Shown here piece after piece: positions 47,535 to 58,877 of a stretch of DNA of 64,000 nucleotides. Made by a program: the position numbers and the translations under genes. The notes beneath the pieces are model-generated. The model made no database searches and had not been told where the DNA came from. It saw nothing but the letters and a program-made list of their open reading frames with translations. Numbering within the stretch: position 1 is the stretch's first letter; each line of letters opens with the position of its first letter. The DNA comes from Sipunculus nudus (taxonomy: Eukaryota; Annelida; Sipuncula; Golfingiida; Sipunculidae), in the NCBI GenBank assembly GCA_026874595.1, contig CM049321.1, positions 10,961,979 through 11,025,978 of the forward strand, in the 5' to 3' direction.

Positions 47535-47980
47535 GCCAATCTGAAATTCAGCATAAAGTTAGATGTCCAGAAAATCTCCTACCAAAATTGGGTCAATCGG
47601 ACTTTGTTCCTCCGAGATATTAAGGAAAAACCTCAATTTTTTATAAAAAAATCTAATTTCACACTTCAGGACTGCGTAATATAAAAACCACTTGTCTGGT
47701 TTCTTCATATTTACTTTAAATATTCCTCTATATAGTTTCTATGAACATGCCAGAAATTAAGTCAGTATTGTATAATTTAAAATTTTTTGGACTTTGTAAA
47801 AAACTTTAAAATACAACTTTAATTAATCAAAATTCAATTGTGTACCAAAAATAATCAAAATCTGTTAAATTTGTTTAAATATTGGCAAAAATATAAAATT
47901 GGTACCTGACATTTTGCCCAAGTTTGACCATGGCACGCCTTTTTCTTGTAAGAACATTTGATTTACTTTTCACAGTCGGT
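47407..47980 (+). mobile_element. AGCTCAGCTGA-type element, 5' part only
   Basis: Head TTTTTAGCTTAGCTGACTAT, a weak GTCC run (GTCCGTCTAGC, CAGTCCGTCC), then AGACTGGCATGTTTCGACAA and the body shared with 53.0-53.5, 55.7-56.2 and 59.0-59.5 kb. It ends near the GACCATGGCACG and TTTTTCTTGTAAG motif. The remainder is replaced by the foldback block. Confidence 0.75.
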
Positions 47981-47982
47981 AT

Positions 47983-48440
47983 ATATGTCAGAGACGAGAT
48001 TGAAATCCAGGCGGATTTTAAATTCGCCTAGACGAGATTGCGATTGTGATCTCGCCTAGGCGAGATTGCAATTGTGATCTTGGCTAGACAGATTTTAAAC
48101 TTGCCTAGACGAGATCACAATCGCAATCTCGTCTAGGATTTCAATCTCGTCTCTGACATATGTCCAGGCGGATTTTAAATTTGCCTAGACGAGATTGCGA
48201 TTGTGATCTCGCCTAGGCGAGATTGCAATTGTGATCTCGGCTAGACAGATTTTAAACTTGCCTAGACGAGATCACAATTGCAATCTCGCCTAGGCGAGAT
48301 TAAAATCCATCATGGAGCAGGCCATGATTTTAATCTCGCCTAGGCAAGTTTAAAATCCATCTGGTGTCATCCAGGCGAGTTTAAAATCTGTCTGATATTA
48401 CTTAGGCGAGTTTAAAATCTGCCCAGGCGAGATTAAAATA
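47983..48440. repeat. Nested foldback array built on CTCGCCTAGGCGAG
   Basis: A perfect 26-bp inverted repeat lies at 47,983-48,008 and 48,136-48,161 (ATATGTCAGAGACGAGATTG + AAATCC and its inverse). Inside, CGAGATTGCGATTGTGATCTCG and its inverse pair, and CTCGCCTAGGCGAG is a 14-bp palindrome repeated several times. A period of 157 bp is seen (CCAGGCGGATTTTAAAT at 48,007 and 48,164). To the right, GGCGAG-TTTAAAATC units decay to 48,440. No ORF is present. Confidence 0.85.
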
Positions 48441-49476
48441 GTGATCTGATCTAATTTCCTTATATATCAAGCATTGTTATTGACATATGAAAGATGTTTT
48501 CAGTCGGATTTTCAATATTTTAACACTGAATGGTTATATATAGTTAAAAGGTAATATATTTATTAATATTTACAGAATATTATAGTATTGATGTTATAAT
48601 TAACTTTTTTACAGTAATGTAATAATTATTCATGTGATAATTAACATTAATTTTGGAAACAGAATTATGAAATAGATATTTGATTATTATTTGAACCTAC
48701 AGCATCCTTATCATACCAATTATTTGCTAAACATTAATTAATCTTTATTTTTCTTCTCCAGTTTTTTTAACAACCTTGGGATTGTAAATATCACTAATAA
48801 TTTTTTTTAAAAAAATAAATTGTAATTGTAATTAAATATATGGCAATTAGAGAGTAACAAGAGGTATATTGAAGCACACTTATGAGATATTATGAAGAGC
48901 AAATCTGGGGGAAAAAGTTATCCACTTGCATATTGAATCAATCATAGATAGATAGATAGACAGATAGATAGATGAGTTTAGATAGCTATTACTTCACTAT
49001 TAAATAAGTATATTACACATTAACATAAACAATCATCCTATTTGAAAATTCTTACAGGACAAACAGAATAAATTAGTTGGTTGATCTAGTTCAAATGTTT
49101 CTTTTCACCCAGGTATTCAACACTCAACAGTCAAAACATGTACACTTATGGTACAAAATATGCAGGGTATCAGTATTTATGATGGACTTTGATACATCAT
49201 CCTTTTTTTAGGTAATTAAACATCATATGAGAAAAGGTAAAACTTGATACACAGATGTATGCAAGTGAATATTTCTTTGTCTTATTTAGTCTTTTCTTAT
49301 AATGTATATAATATTCTTCTGATCTTTTTTTTAATGTTTTGTGAGGCATTTTGTGAAGCTTCAATATTTATGTAGACTGTGTTACAAGATAACTGCCTTT
49401 TTTTTGGACAGTATTATATCATATCAGAAAAAATATGATTTCTAGATTCATAGAGTAATAGATCATTTATGCATGT
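48441..49476. other. AT-rich CpG-free-looking DNA with (GATA)n
   Basis: A GATAGATAGATAGA microsatellite lies at 48,947-48,974. No exon or known repeat is recognised in the remainder. Confidence 0.45.
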
Positions 49477-49770
49477 TGATCTGATGTGTCCAGTGTCACT
49501 GTGGTCTGATGTGTACATTGCACTGTGATTGGATGTTTCTCAGTGTGTCCCTGATATGATGTATCCCGGTGTAACTTTGATTTGATTTGATGTGTCCCAG
49601 TTTCACTCTGTTATGATGTGTCCCAGTGTCAGTCTGGTCTGATTTTTAGCTTAGCTGACTATAAGTCATCTGAGCTATAGTCATGGTCCATTGTCTGTTG
49701 TCCGTCTAGCTCTCCGTCTGTCCTTCAGTCCGTCCATATAAGACTGGCATGTTTCGACAATATTGGACCT
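49477..49770 (+). repeat. 294-bp direct repeat, right copy
   Basis: Same as 47,241-47,534 apart from one base. It begins abruptly after AT-rich DNA and ends abruptly at GGACCT, followed by unrelated ATGATGG. It carries a truncated AGCTTAGCTGA element head at 49,643. Confidence 0.9.
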
Positions 49771-50101
49771 ATGATGGACACATGTTTCTTCTCCCTTTCA
49801 GCAACAACTGCTTCCCAAAACATATCAGTTTTCTACTTTTCCATAATTATTTTGATTTATTTAATGTGTATTTTTATACTTGCAAATCTCCACTTCCTTC
49901 CTCTGCAATTTACAACATCTGGTGATTCCCAATGCAATATTTTAGACACACATTCTTGTATATATTTGAAATACTTATATATTTCTATGTTACTATTCCA
50001 CTCAACTACAAAATTAATACAAATTTACATCCGTCAAAATGAAATCTTACAGACCTACATACAACAATGGTGATACAATTATACCTGTCACATTCAGCTG
50101 T
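49771..50101. other. Unique AT-rich spacer
   Basis: Low-complexity AT-rich sequence. The 100-codon frame is Phe/Ile/Tyr-rich without motifs. Confidence 0.4.
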
Positions 50102-50935
50102 TCCCAGTCGCACTTTGATCAGATGTGTCCCAGTGTCACTGATCTGATGTGTCCCAGGGTAACTGCATGTGATCAGATGTGTCCCAGTGTCACTGATCTG
50201 GTGGGTCCCAGGGTAACTGTGATCAGATTTTCCCAGTGTCACTAATCTGATGTGTCCCAGGGTAACTATGATATGTATTCCTGTGTCACTCTGGTCTAAT
50301 GTGTCCCTGTGATCTGATGTATTCTTGTGTCACTCTGGTCTGATGTGTCCGAGTTGCACAGTGATTTAATGTGACCCAGTTGCACTGTGATCTGATGTGT
50401 CACAGTGTCACTGATCTAATGTGTCCTAGTGTCATTCTGATCTGATGTGTCCCTGTGTCATTCTGATCTGATGTGTCCCTGTGTAATTCTGATCTGATGT
50501 GTCTTAGTTTCATTCTGATCTAATGTGTCTCAGAGTCTTTCTGAGCTGATGTGTCCCAGTGTTATTCCAAGCTGATGTGTCTCATTGTTATTCTGATCTG
50601 ATATGTCCCAGTGTCACTCTGATCTGATGAGTCCAGTGTCACTGATCTGATGTTCCCCATTGTCACTTTGATTTGATGTGTCCCAGTGTCACTGTGATCT
50701 GATGTGTCCTGGTTATATCGTGATCTGATGTTTCCCAGTGTCAGTCTGGTCTGATATGTACAAGTTTCACTATTATCAGATGTGTCCCAGTCTCACTGAT
50801 CTGATGTGTCCCAGTGTCACTATGATCTGATGTGTCCCAGTTATAAGCACTCCGATCTGTCCTAGTGTCACTCTGATCTGACATGTCCCAGAGACATACT
50901 GATCTGTCCCAGTGGCCTATGTTGTTCATCTGTAC
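50102..50935 (+). repeat. 22-28 bp minisatellite, second block
   Basis: Same unit family as 44.3-47.4 kb (GTCCCAGTGTCACTGATCTGATGT), but more diverged and without visible higher-order order. Confidence 0.9.
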
Positions 50936-51121
50936 AGTGTTGCACTCTTAGCGCAATACAATTAACTTATGAATAAGTAACTGGTAGACAACTCTAATGT
51001 CTTACTCCAGGCTTATTTCTTCATTAAAGTTATACTCCTGCAGTATACTGTTGTATGGACATCTTTTAAATTTCTCTTATTTATAACCAGCTCTGTCTTA
51101 TTTCTGAAGTGTGCTACATGC
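50936..51121. other. Unique spacer
   Basis: Short AT-rich sequence. Nothing is recognised. Confidence 0.35.
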
Positions 51122-51306
51122 CTCTCTAGCGGATCAAGGGGGGGGGGTTTCATCAGAAACAACGTTTTTTTAAGGGCTTCAGACAAAATTTTGCAGCTTG
51201 GACCCCCCCCCCCCCTTTTTCCAGACCTGGGGACCTTTTTTTTAGGGTTTCCAATGGTCCTCCTGGGTTGGACCCCACCTTTTCCTAAATCCTGGATCCG
51301 CCCCTG
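51122..51306 (-). mobile_element. G-rich hAT-like MITE, minus orientation
   Basis: Reverse complement of the 11.95-kb element: GGTTGGACCCCACCTTTTCC, AAATCCTGGATCCGCCCCTG at the right end, GCGGATCAAGG at the left. C and G runs lie at 51,139-51,148 and 51,206-51,220. No clear 8-bp target duplication could be matched. Confidence 0.6.
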
Positions 51307-52883
51307 ATTAGGCCATATGCTAAAACATGTTTTATCTTCCTGTTGTCACAAAACTGAAATAAAGCAGTTCAGTTTTACTCTCCTAGTGTGCTATTGAATA
51401 TCCCAGGTCTGTAACCTTGTATTTTCATTACATACTGTGTCTGATCATTACAATGTGACACATGTTGCAGCACTCGGAGATGTCAACCATTAATAATTCA
51501 TCCCTCACAGCTAGCAGAGCATTAAGATGAGGGCTGGAGCTAAAGCTGGCCTTGTACCAGAGCAGGTTTGTTAAAGGGACCAGTTCACATACACTGATTA
51601 ACATATTATGTGTAGCATTTTCTTCTTTTCATATCATGTCTATATTTCATTCTAAACCATTTTCTAACTCCTGTATGCAGTTGAAAGAAAAATTGAAGAA
51701 AGTTGAAATAAACCTTCACCGGATGTAAGAAGTGGTGCAAAACTTTTTCTAAAGAGTCACTCTTTTTTTTAGGATTTCCTGAAAATGACGCTTATTATTT
51801 TTTCCTCTTTTTTTCATGAAAGCATTCATGAAAGAATTTCTGTCCAGCTGTAACAGTCAAGTTAGAATTAGGCATTTCACATTATTTTGTGTAGAAAATG
51901 TCCTTATCTTATTGAATTGGGATGTGTGCCATATATATTTCAGACTTTTAGAATGATATGCATCGATCTATATATACAATTGTGTTTTTCGAATCGCCTC
52001 TTTATTCAGTCTGTGATGAAAAATGGGGAATTGACACTAATTTTACTCTTTTTTCACTCTTTTTTTCAAAGATGTCTGCTCTTTTTTATGGAGCACTTGC
52101 TCCTTTTTTTGGTCATTCACCTTCGCCAGGCTTATCAAGATTTTCAATCTTCCAACCAGTGTGTTTTCTTCCATGTTTCTTCTTGTTGTTACTTTTGGGA
52201 TTGTCTTGCCTTATGATATGCCCAGCACCAGACCTCTGGTCTGTGGACTATGTTTACTCACACACAGAACCAGACAATGTATAAAACAGGTGAGTTATAA
52301 AATGTAAGAAATTTTGCTTGGATGATTTAGCTATAAAACTTTTGTATTCAGTGAAAATGAAGTAATATAGCTCGAGATAATTAATACACATATTAATGCA
52401 AAGGTTTTATGTACCTTTAAAACTTAAAAAATTATCCATATCAGCAAATTGAGAATCGGGATGAAGGCTGAAGCTTAAGCTTGCTCTGTAACAGATCAAG
52501 CTTGTTAAGTCGACTGCTGCTTGAAAGTCTGCTTTTGCCTAACAGCAGGAAATATACACAAATAAACTGTTACCCTAAGCTATCTGGTAAAAATGATCAC
52601 AATTGGCTTTTGTTTATTTTCACTTGAGTTAGCTGTTGTTTTTACATCTATTTGAGGTCAGTTTATATAAACCCACTCCATCTTGAAAGGTATTAATTAG
52701 ATTAAGTGTTACACAAATAAGTTTTGTCTATATTGAAATAGAAACTCTGGCTTGTAAATGCACGCACAAAAACTTTGCGCTCACTTGCTGTGTGGTAACT
52801 AGACTTTGGCAATATTAACATCTGCAAATTTCTGGTATTTGTTGGTCTGTTGATGTTGAAAATAAAGTTTAATTTTTTTAAAG
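51307..52883. other. CpG-poor DNA with TTAAAGGGACC repeat copy 2
   Basis: Contains the second copy of the 34.6-kb family (51,571 to about 52,420). A diverged direct repeat, GATGAGGGCTGGAGCTAAAGC near 51,527 and GATGAAGGCTGAAGCTTAAGC near 52,460, brackets it at about 935-bp spacing. The 108- and 109-codon frames at 51,887-52,284 are hydrophobic by AT bias. Confidence 0.4.
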
Positions 52884-55533
52884 TTTTTAGCTCAGCTGAC
52901 TATAAGTCATTTGAGCTGTAGTCGTGGTCAATTTTCCGTCGTCCGTCCGTCTGTCCGTCAGTCGTGCCGTCCGTCCGTCTGTCTGTAGATGTGGCACGTT
53001 TTGAAACCTTAAGGCCTAGGAATCCAAAATTCGGCTTAATGTTAGATGTCCCCAAGATCTCCTACAAAGCCGAAAACTGGGTCTTTGCGACTTAGTTCCT
53101 TTGAGAAATTAAGGAAAAACCTCAATTTTTTATTAAAAACCTATTTTCACACTTCAGGACTGCCTAATATCAAAACCCCTCATCTGTTTTTCCTCATATT
53201 TACCATAAATATTCCTCTATATTGTTCCTATGTACATGCCAGAAATTATGTCTGTATTATATAATTTAAAAAAGTTATGGGCCCAACATAATGCATTTTG
53301 TAAAAAATCAGGAAAGATATTTGATCACTTAACACAAAACATGTTAAAGCTATGGACTTTTTTCCAGTAATATAACTTTAATTAATCAAAATTAAATTGT
53401 ATACCCAAAATTAGATCAATATCTTTTAAATTTTTTTAAAATATAAACAAAAATAAAAAATTGGTACCTTAAATTTTGCCCAACTTTGACCATGGCACGT
53501 TTTTTTCCTGTAAGTACTGTGGATTTAATTTTCAGAGCATGTTTTTGTTAGCATTTTGTCTGTTAACACCAAAAATTTGAAACCATTTATTAAAAAACTG
53601 TAGATTTTATTCAAGTTTTCAAGCATAATGTAACATATTGTTTACATCAAGCTAGTGTTATGCAGTTTGCTATAGCTCAACTCCCCAGCTTCAGCTCTCA
53701 GTTCCTAAAATTTGGCATACAATTAGATGTCTCTTAAATCCCCTACCATGCCAAGAATTTGGTCACTAGGACTTAATACCTTCGAGATATTTATGAAAAA
53801 CTTCATTTTTCCATTAAAAACCTATTGTTACACTTCAAGACTGCCTAATATCAAAACCACTGATCTGAGTTTAATCATATATAATATACATATTTTTCTA
53901 TACATTCTCTATGCACATGCCAGAAATGATGTCAGTATTGCGTAATTGTTTTAAGTTCTAGGCCCAATCATAATGCACTTTGTAAAAAATCAAGAAAAAT
54001 ATATAATTCCTTAACAAGAGGATTGCTGAAGCTAGAGATCTTTTTTGTCAGGGATGTAACATTATTTAATCAAGATTCAATTGAATACCCAAAATTAGTT
54101 CTGAATTTTTCAAATTTTATAAGTTATTAGTATAGATTAAAATTAGTACCTTAAATTTTGCCCAACTTTGACCATGGCACGTTTTTTTCCTGGGAGCACT
54201 GTTGATATAATTTTCATATCATGCACAAATAAGGATTTCAGCTTTTTAGTTTAGAAAGCTGAAAGAAATTGGCCAAAAATTGTAGCTTTTATTAATGTTT
54301 AAATGAGACCATGTCAGACCTTGGCTCTCTCCAGCCCCTCTTGAGTCACCTGTATGTTGACCTTGTTGAACTTTCAGCAGAGTATGCATGCTTGAGGAGA
54401 GGTAACACTGGGGCAGCCAGGCAGCTTATGGCCAGCCACAGTTGATCCAGGTGTCCAACCCAACTCATCTAGTAGTTTTAACCAACAAAATAACAATAAA
54501 CAATAAATTAATAAATTTTTATTGGATTTTAATAAAAAATTAAGGAAAAATAGAAAAGGAATTTGTTAGTTTATAATAACAGGAAATTAACTTGCAGTTA
54601 CTGATGATATAAGAATCTTGTATCGATGGATAGAATGTCACGTATTCCAAATAACACCATGCAGTCACCTATGGTATTTTTCAATTCAATTTTAATGATA
54701 AAAAAGTAAATCATATTATTCATTACTAATCATTAGGGATCATATGAAGGAAATTAATGATAGACAAAAATGCAGTTGATAATATTAATCTAGATTCCTA
54801 CTGTGTCTAGTGTGTACATTGATGTGTAATTAGTCCAAAATGAATATATTACATTTTTTTTAATATAAATAAAAGCCATAACACCAGGTACTTATGATCA
54901 TTATTTAAATGTGTGAATTTTGTATATTATGGATTCTCAACATCATTGTTCGGTGAAAACTGAATAAATACCAGACATGGTGCGAATACTTTGCAATTGT
55001 ATTTAAATACAAATATGAATATGTACTCCATTATAAAATTTCTTGCATAAAGAATGGGAATTCAGGTAAAAATGAAAGTATATGAATACCAGTGCAAATA
55101 CTTTCACAATGTATTCATGAATGCATTCATGAATATATTCTTTAATATTATTTTATTAATCATTTCAGTTATATTTCATTTTAAAAAATCATATGATTTT
55201 CTTATTATTTTTAATAAATTATATTTGGGACAATATTTGTAATTTTTTTAAATAAATAGTTAAACTCTTATATTATATGTTCTGCTTATAAGTTATACAG
55301 CCAAGTCAAAATCTGTGTGACAGTAGTACTCCATTTGTTAATAAAATAAATGAAATCAATCCTCTTCCCTGTCTCCAAAGGTACTATCAAAATCATACAT
55401 AAGCTAAACAACAACAGCTCATAATACAGCTTATATTTATTACCACATAAAACCAGCATGTGCCTTATTTTTAAATCATATTTTTTATCATATATAACAG
55501 CTGAGCGCCGTGGCCCATAGGTCAATTGTTTTT
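52884..55533 (+). mobile_element. Large AGCTCAGCTGA element, tandem copy 1
   Basis: Starts TTTTTAGCTCAGCTGACTAT with a GTCCGTCCGTCTGTCCGTCA run (52,938-52,985) and ends CAGCTGAGCGCCGTGGCCCA + TAGG near 55,498-55,521. AGCTCAGCTGA and TCAGCTGAGC act as inverted termini. Inside are two diverged sub-units (about 52,990-53,545 and 53,690-54,215). Each closes with ACTTTGACCATGGCACGTTT + TTTTCCTG and CTGT-GAT(T/A)TAATTTTCA. The shorter frames do not agree between copies, so the element is non-autonomous. Confidence 0.75.
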
Positions 55534-55573
55534 ATGAAAGTAACAACCTCCATTTTTAATGCTGACTTATCTA

Positions 55574-58500
55574 TTTTTAGCTCAGCTGACTGTAAGTCAT
55601 CTGAGGTATAGTCGTGGTCCATTGTCCGTAGTCCGGCCGTCTGTCTGTCCGTCAGTCTGTCTGTCCGTCTGGATGTCCGTCCGTAAGACTGGCACGTTTC
55701 GACACTGTTGGACCTACGAATCTGAAATTTGGCATACAGTTAGATATCCCTAAAATCTCCTACCATGCCGAAAATTGGGTCAATAGGACTTCGTTCCTTC
55801 GAGATATTAAGGAAAAACCTCAATTTTTTATTAGAAATCTATTTTCACACTTCAGGACTGCCTAATATCAAAACCACTCATCTGGGTTTCTTCATATTTA
55901 CCATAAATATTCCTCTATATAGTTTCTATGTACATGCCAGATATTAAGTCAGTATTATATAATTTGAAAAAGTTATGGGTCCAAACATAATGGACTTTGT
56001 AAAAAAAATCAGGAAGATATTTGGTCACTTAAGACCAAAAGTGTTAAAGGTAGGGACTTCTTTCCAGTAATACAACTTTAATTAATCAAAATTTAATTGT
56101 ATACCAAAAATTAGATCAAAATCTGTTAAATTTTTTTAAATATTGGCAAAAATATAAAATTGGTACCTTAAATTTTGCCCAACTTTGGCCACGGCACGTT
56201 TTTTTCTTGTAGGTACTGTGGATTTAATTTTCACAGCATGTATACATTAGGAATTAATCTGTTAAAATATGAAATTAGAAAATAAAAGCTGCAAAATTAG
56301 GCTAGTTATTGAATATTTTTGGAGGCTCTTGTTGTATTCCCTTGCATTGTCAAGCAGTCCCCTTTGATGACTGTAGGTCATTCAGTGCACATCTCAATGC
56401 TCCCCAGGCTGTTGGCATAATTTTAGATGTCCCCAAAATCTCCTACCATACCAAAAATTGGGTTATTAGGACTTTTTTCCTTCGAGATATTAAGGAAAGA
56501 AAACTGTGTTTTCCATAAAATAAAGCCATTGTTACACTTCAAGGCTGCCTAATATCAAAACCACTGATCTGTTTTTGATTGTATTTAGTATTCACATTCT
56601 TTCATACGTTTTCTATGAACATACCAAAAATTAGGTCAGTATTTGGTATTATTTTGAAGTTATGGGCCAAAACATAATGCAATTTTTTAAAAATCAGGAA
56701 ATATATTTACTCACCTAACATGAGAATTGCTGAACCTACAGACTTTTTTCAGGAATATAACTTTATTTAATCAAGATTCAATTGTTTACCCAAAATTAGA
56801 TCTGAATTTTGGAAATTTTTCAAGTTATTAGCATAAATAAAAAATCAATACCTTAAATTTTGTCCAACTTTGGCACTGTTGATTTAATTTTCACAGCATA
56901 TATACATAAGGATTTAATCTTTCAAAATATAAAATTTCAAAGAAATTGATTGGAAAGAATAGCTTTTATTCATGTTTTCATACACCATGTCAAGTGTTGT
57001 TTACATCTAGACCACCTAGTAGTACAGCCTTCACTTGCATTATGTAACCCACCCCAGACAGCTTGCCTTGGGTCAGCTTGGCCACTACCAGCAGGCTTCC
57101 CCTCTGCCCTGCACTCCCCCCCCCCCCAGATGGTGTATAAACTAGATGAATGTTATTATTTTTGTATTTGATTCATTCTTATTCTAGGCTATGCTACATT
57201 TTAGATTTTGTATTGTACCACCAGGGTTACAGTGATTAAAGTGTACATTTAATTGTGTCCACAAAGTGGTGTATTGCTATGAAAGTGTGGATGTTCATGA
57301 GATAAGTAATTCCTTACTTCAGAGGAGTAAAAACTTCACCAGGTGTGAAATTGACTATTAATTCCAGTAATAAATTAAAACTGGGATAGTAATTAGCACA
57401 ATGATATTGTTTGTCCCTCATTCAACCAACAGTGTGTATACTTTATTTGTAATGTCTTATTTTATCAAATTTACTGAATCTTTTATTTTATTTTGGTGAA
57501 TAAAATTAAGCATGTACTGAAAACTCCAATGTGCAAAACTTTTTAATAGTGATTCAAGGAGTATTCTTGTAGATGCCATGTTGTGGCATTATTTTCCTTT
57601 AAATTCAGTTTAAACATTTATGATTTAAAAATAATAAAATATATGTGTATGCATAATATGACCCAATATGAGCTACACTCTGGATATATGATGATTGCAA
57701 CTTTTGCAACAATTCTAATATTTTAACTTATAGTTTCAGTTTTTTACTCTGTATATATAATGATTGCAACTTTTGCAACAATTCTAATATTTTAACTTAT
57801 ATTTTCAGGTTTTTTATTAAAAATTTTTAAAACCTGTAAATAAAAAAAATGATTCAGATAAAAACTTCTTAATGGAAAAAGTGGATATGCTTAAAAAAAA
57901 TAGGATTATATATAAACTTAAATGCATTATTCCCTTGAAAGTGAAATAAAGGTATTAGTCCATTCTGTCAACTTGCCAGTCCATCTGTAAATTTTCATAT
58001 GCATCACAGTATCTCAAAACTTTTACTGTTTTTCTTCATGACAGTCTTGTCAGAGTATTATTTTGCAATCATATATTTTGAACTTTACTATAACCAAGTA
58101 GGAGGGCCCCTTTCCTCTTAGCTTTTCATATTCTTATATAAATGAAAAACATTACAATAGAATATTTCTACATTCACCTTCGTGCTGCCCTCACTTTTCC
58201 CTTCTCCGAACCCCATCCCAAAGCCAGCCTCAGTAAGCAAGAACAAGATGAATCAGATAAATTCATACTTTAATATTTTGTATAACTATTCGTCCATAGG
58301 TACCTATGTACATGCCAGAAATTATGTCAGTATTGTGTAATATGTAGACATAGTGGGCATCACAATAATGTACCTTGTCAAGACTAAAGAGATATTGTGT
58401 CATACAGTCACGAATTCATAAATTACTTCATCAGCATAGTTAATCAAAACATCATATCTGTCAAATTGAAAGCTTGCAGACTACCATACACTTTAGATCC

Positions 58501-58816
58501 TTCAACAAATAGCCTTATCATCATTCTACTACTGCTTATTACTGCTGTCATTGCATTCATATTTGCTCAAATATATCACAATTTTCAACCCCTCCTAAAT
58601 AAATAAAAAATAAACCACTATATTTGACTCTATTAATCCATCAGTCAGGTAATTTCATTTATCATTTACTCGCATATTACATTACATTCCTTTATAATAG
58701 CCCAACATGTCCATGATATTCCTAAGCTTTATCGACTCAATATAGTATCACAGTGGAGAAACATTCATAGTCCAATCATGATCAGCTGAGCGCCGTGACC
58801 CATGGGTCCCTTGTTT
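55574..58816 (+). mobile_element. Large AGCTCAGCTGA element, tandem copy 2
   Basis: Head at 55,574 (TTTTTAGCTCAGCTGACTGT), GTCC run at 55,625-55,682, tail ATCAGCTGAGCGCCGTGACC + CATGGGTCCCTTGTTT ending 58,816. It starts only about 40 bp after copy 1. Its last ~515 bp (58,300-58,816) match 62,259-62,779. It contains a 69-bp tandem duplication (57,677-57,815) and a C run near 57,115. No CG is seen from about 56,609 to 58,180. Confidence 0.75.
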
Positions 58817-58877
58817 ACCTTAAGTATGTTAATCTCCAGAATTTCCATATTGGTTTGGTGGTAGCACTTGCTTCTTA

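Noticed and set aside
44607-50929. Cys/Val/Met-rich repetitive frames (LMCPSVT-like)
   Set aside because: Translation of the 22-28 bp minisatellite, with no supporting context.
44287-50935. CRISPR-like array of short repeats
   Set aside because: Units are directly tandem without unique spacers, and the DNA is clearly animal.
51887-52284. Two overlapping hydrophobic frames of 108-109 codons
   Set aside because: T-rich DNA gives Phe/Leu-rich frames in two phases at once. The region is part of a repeat family and lacks splice context.
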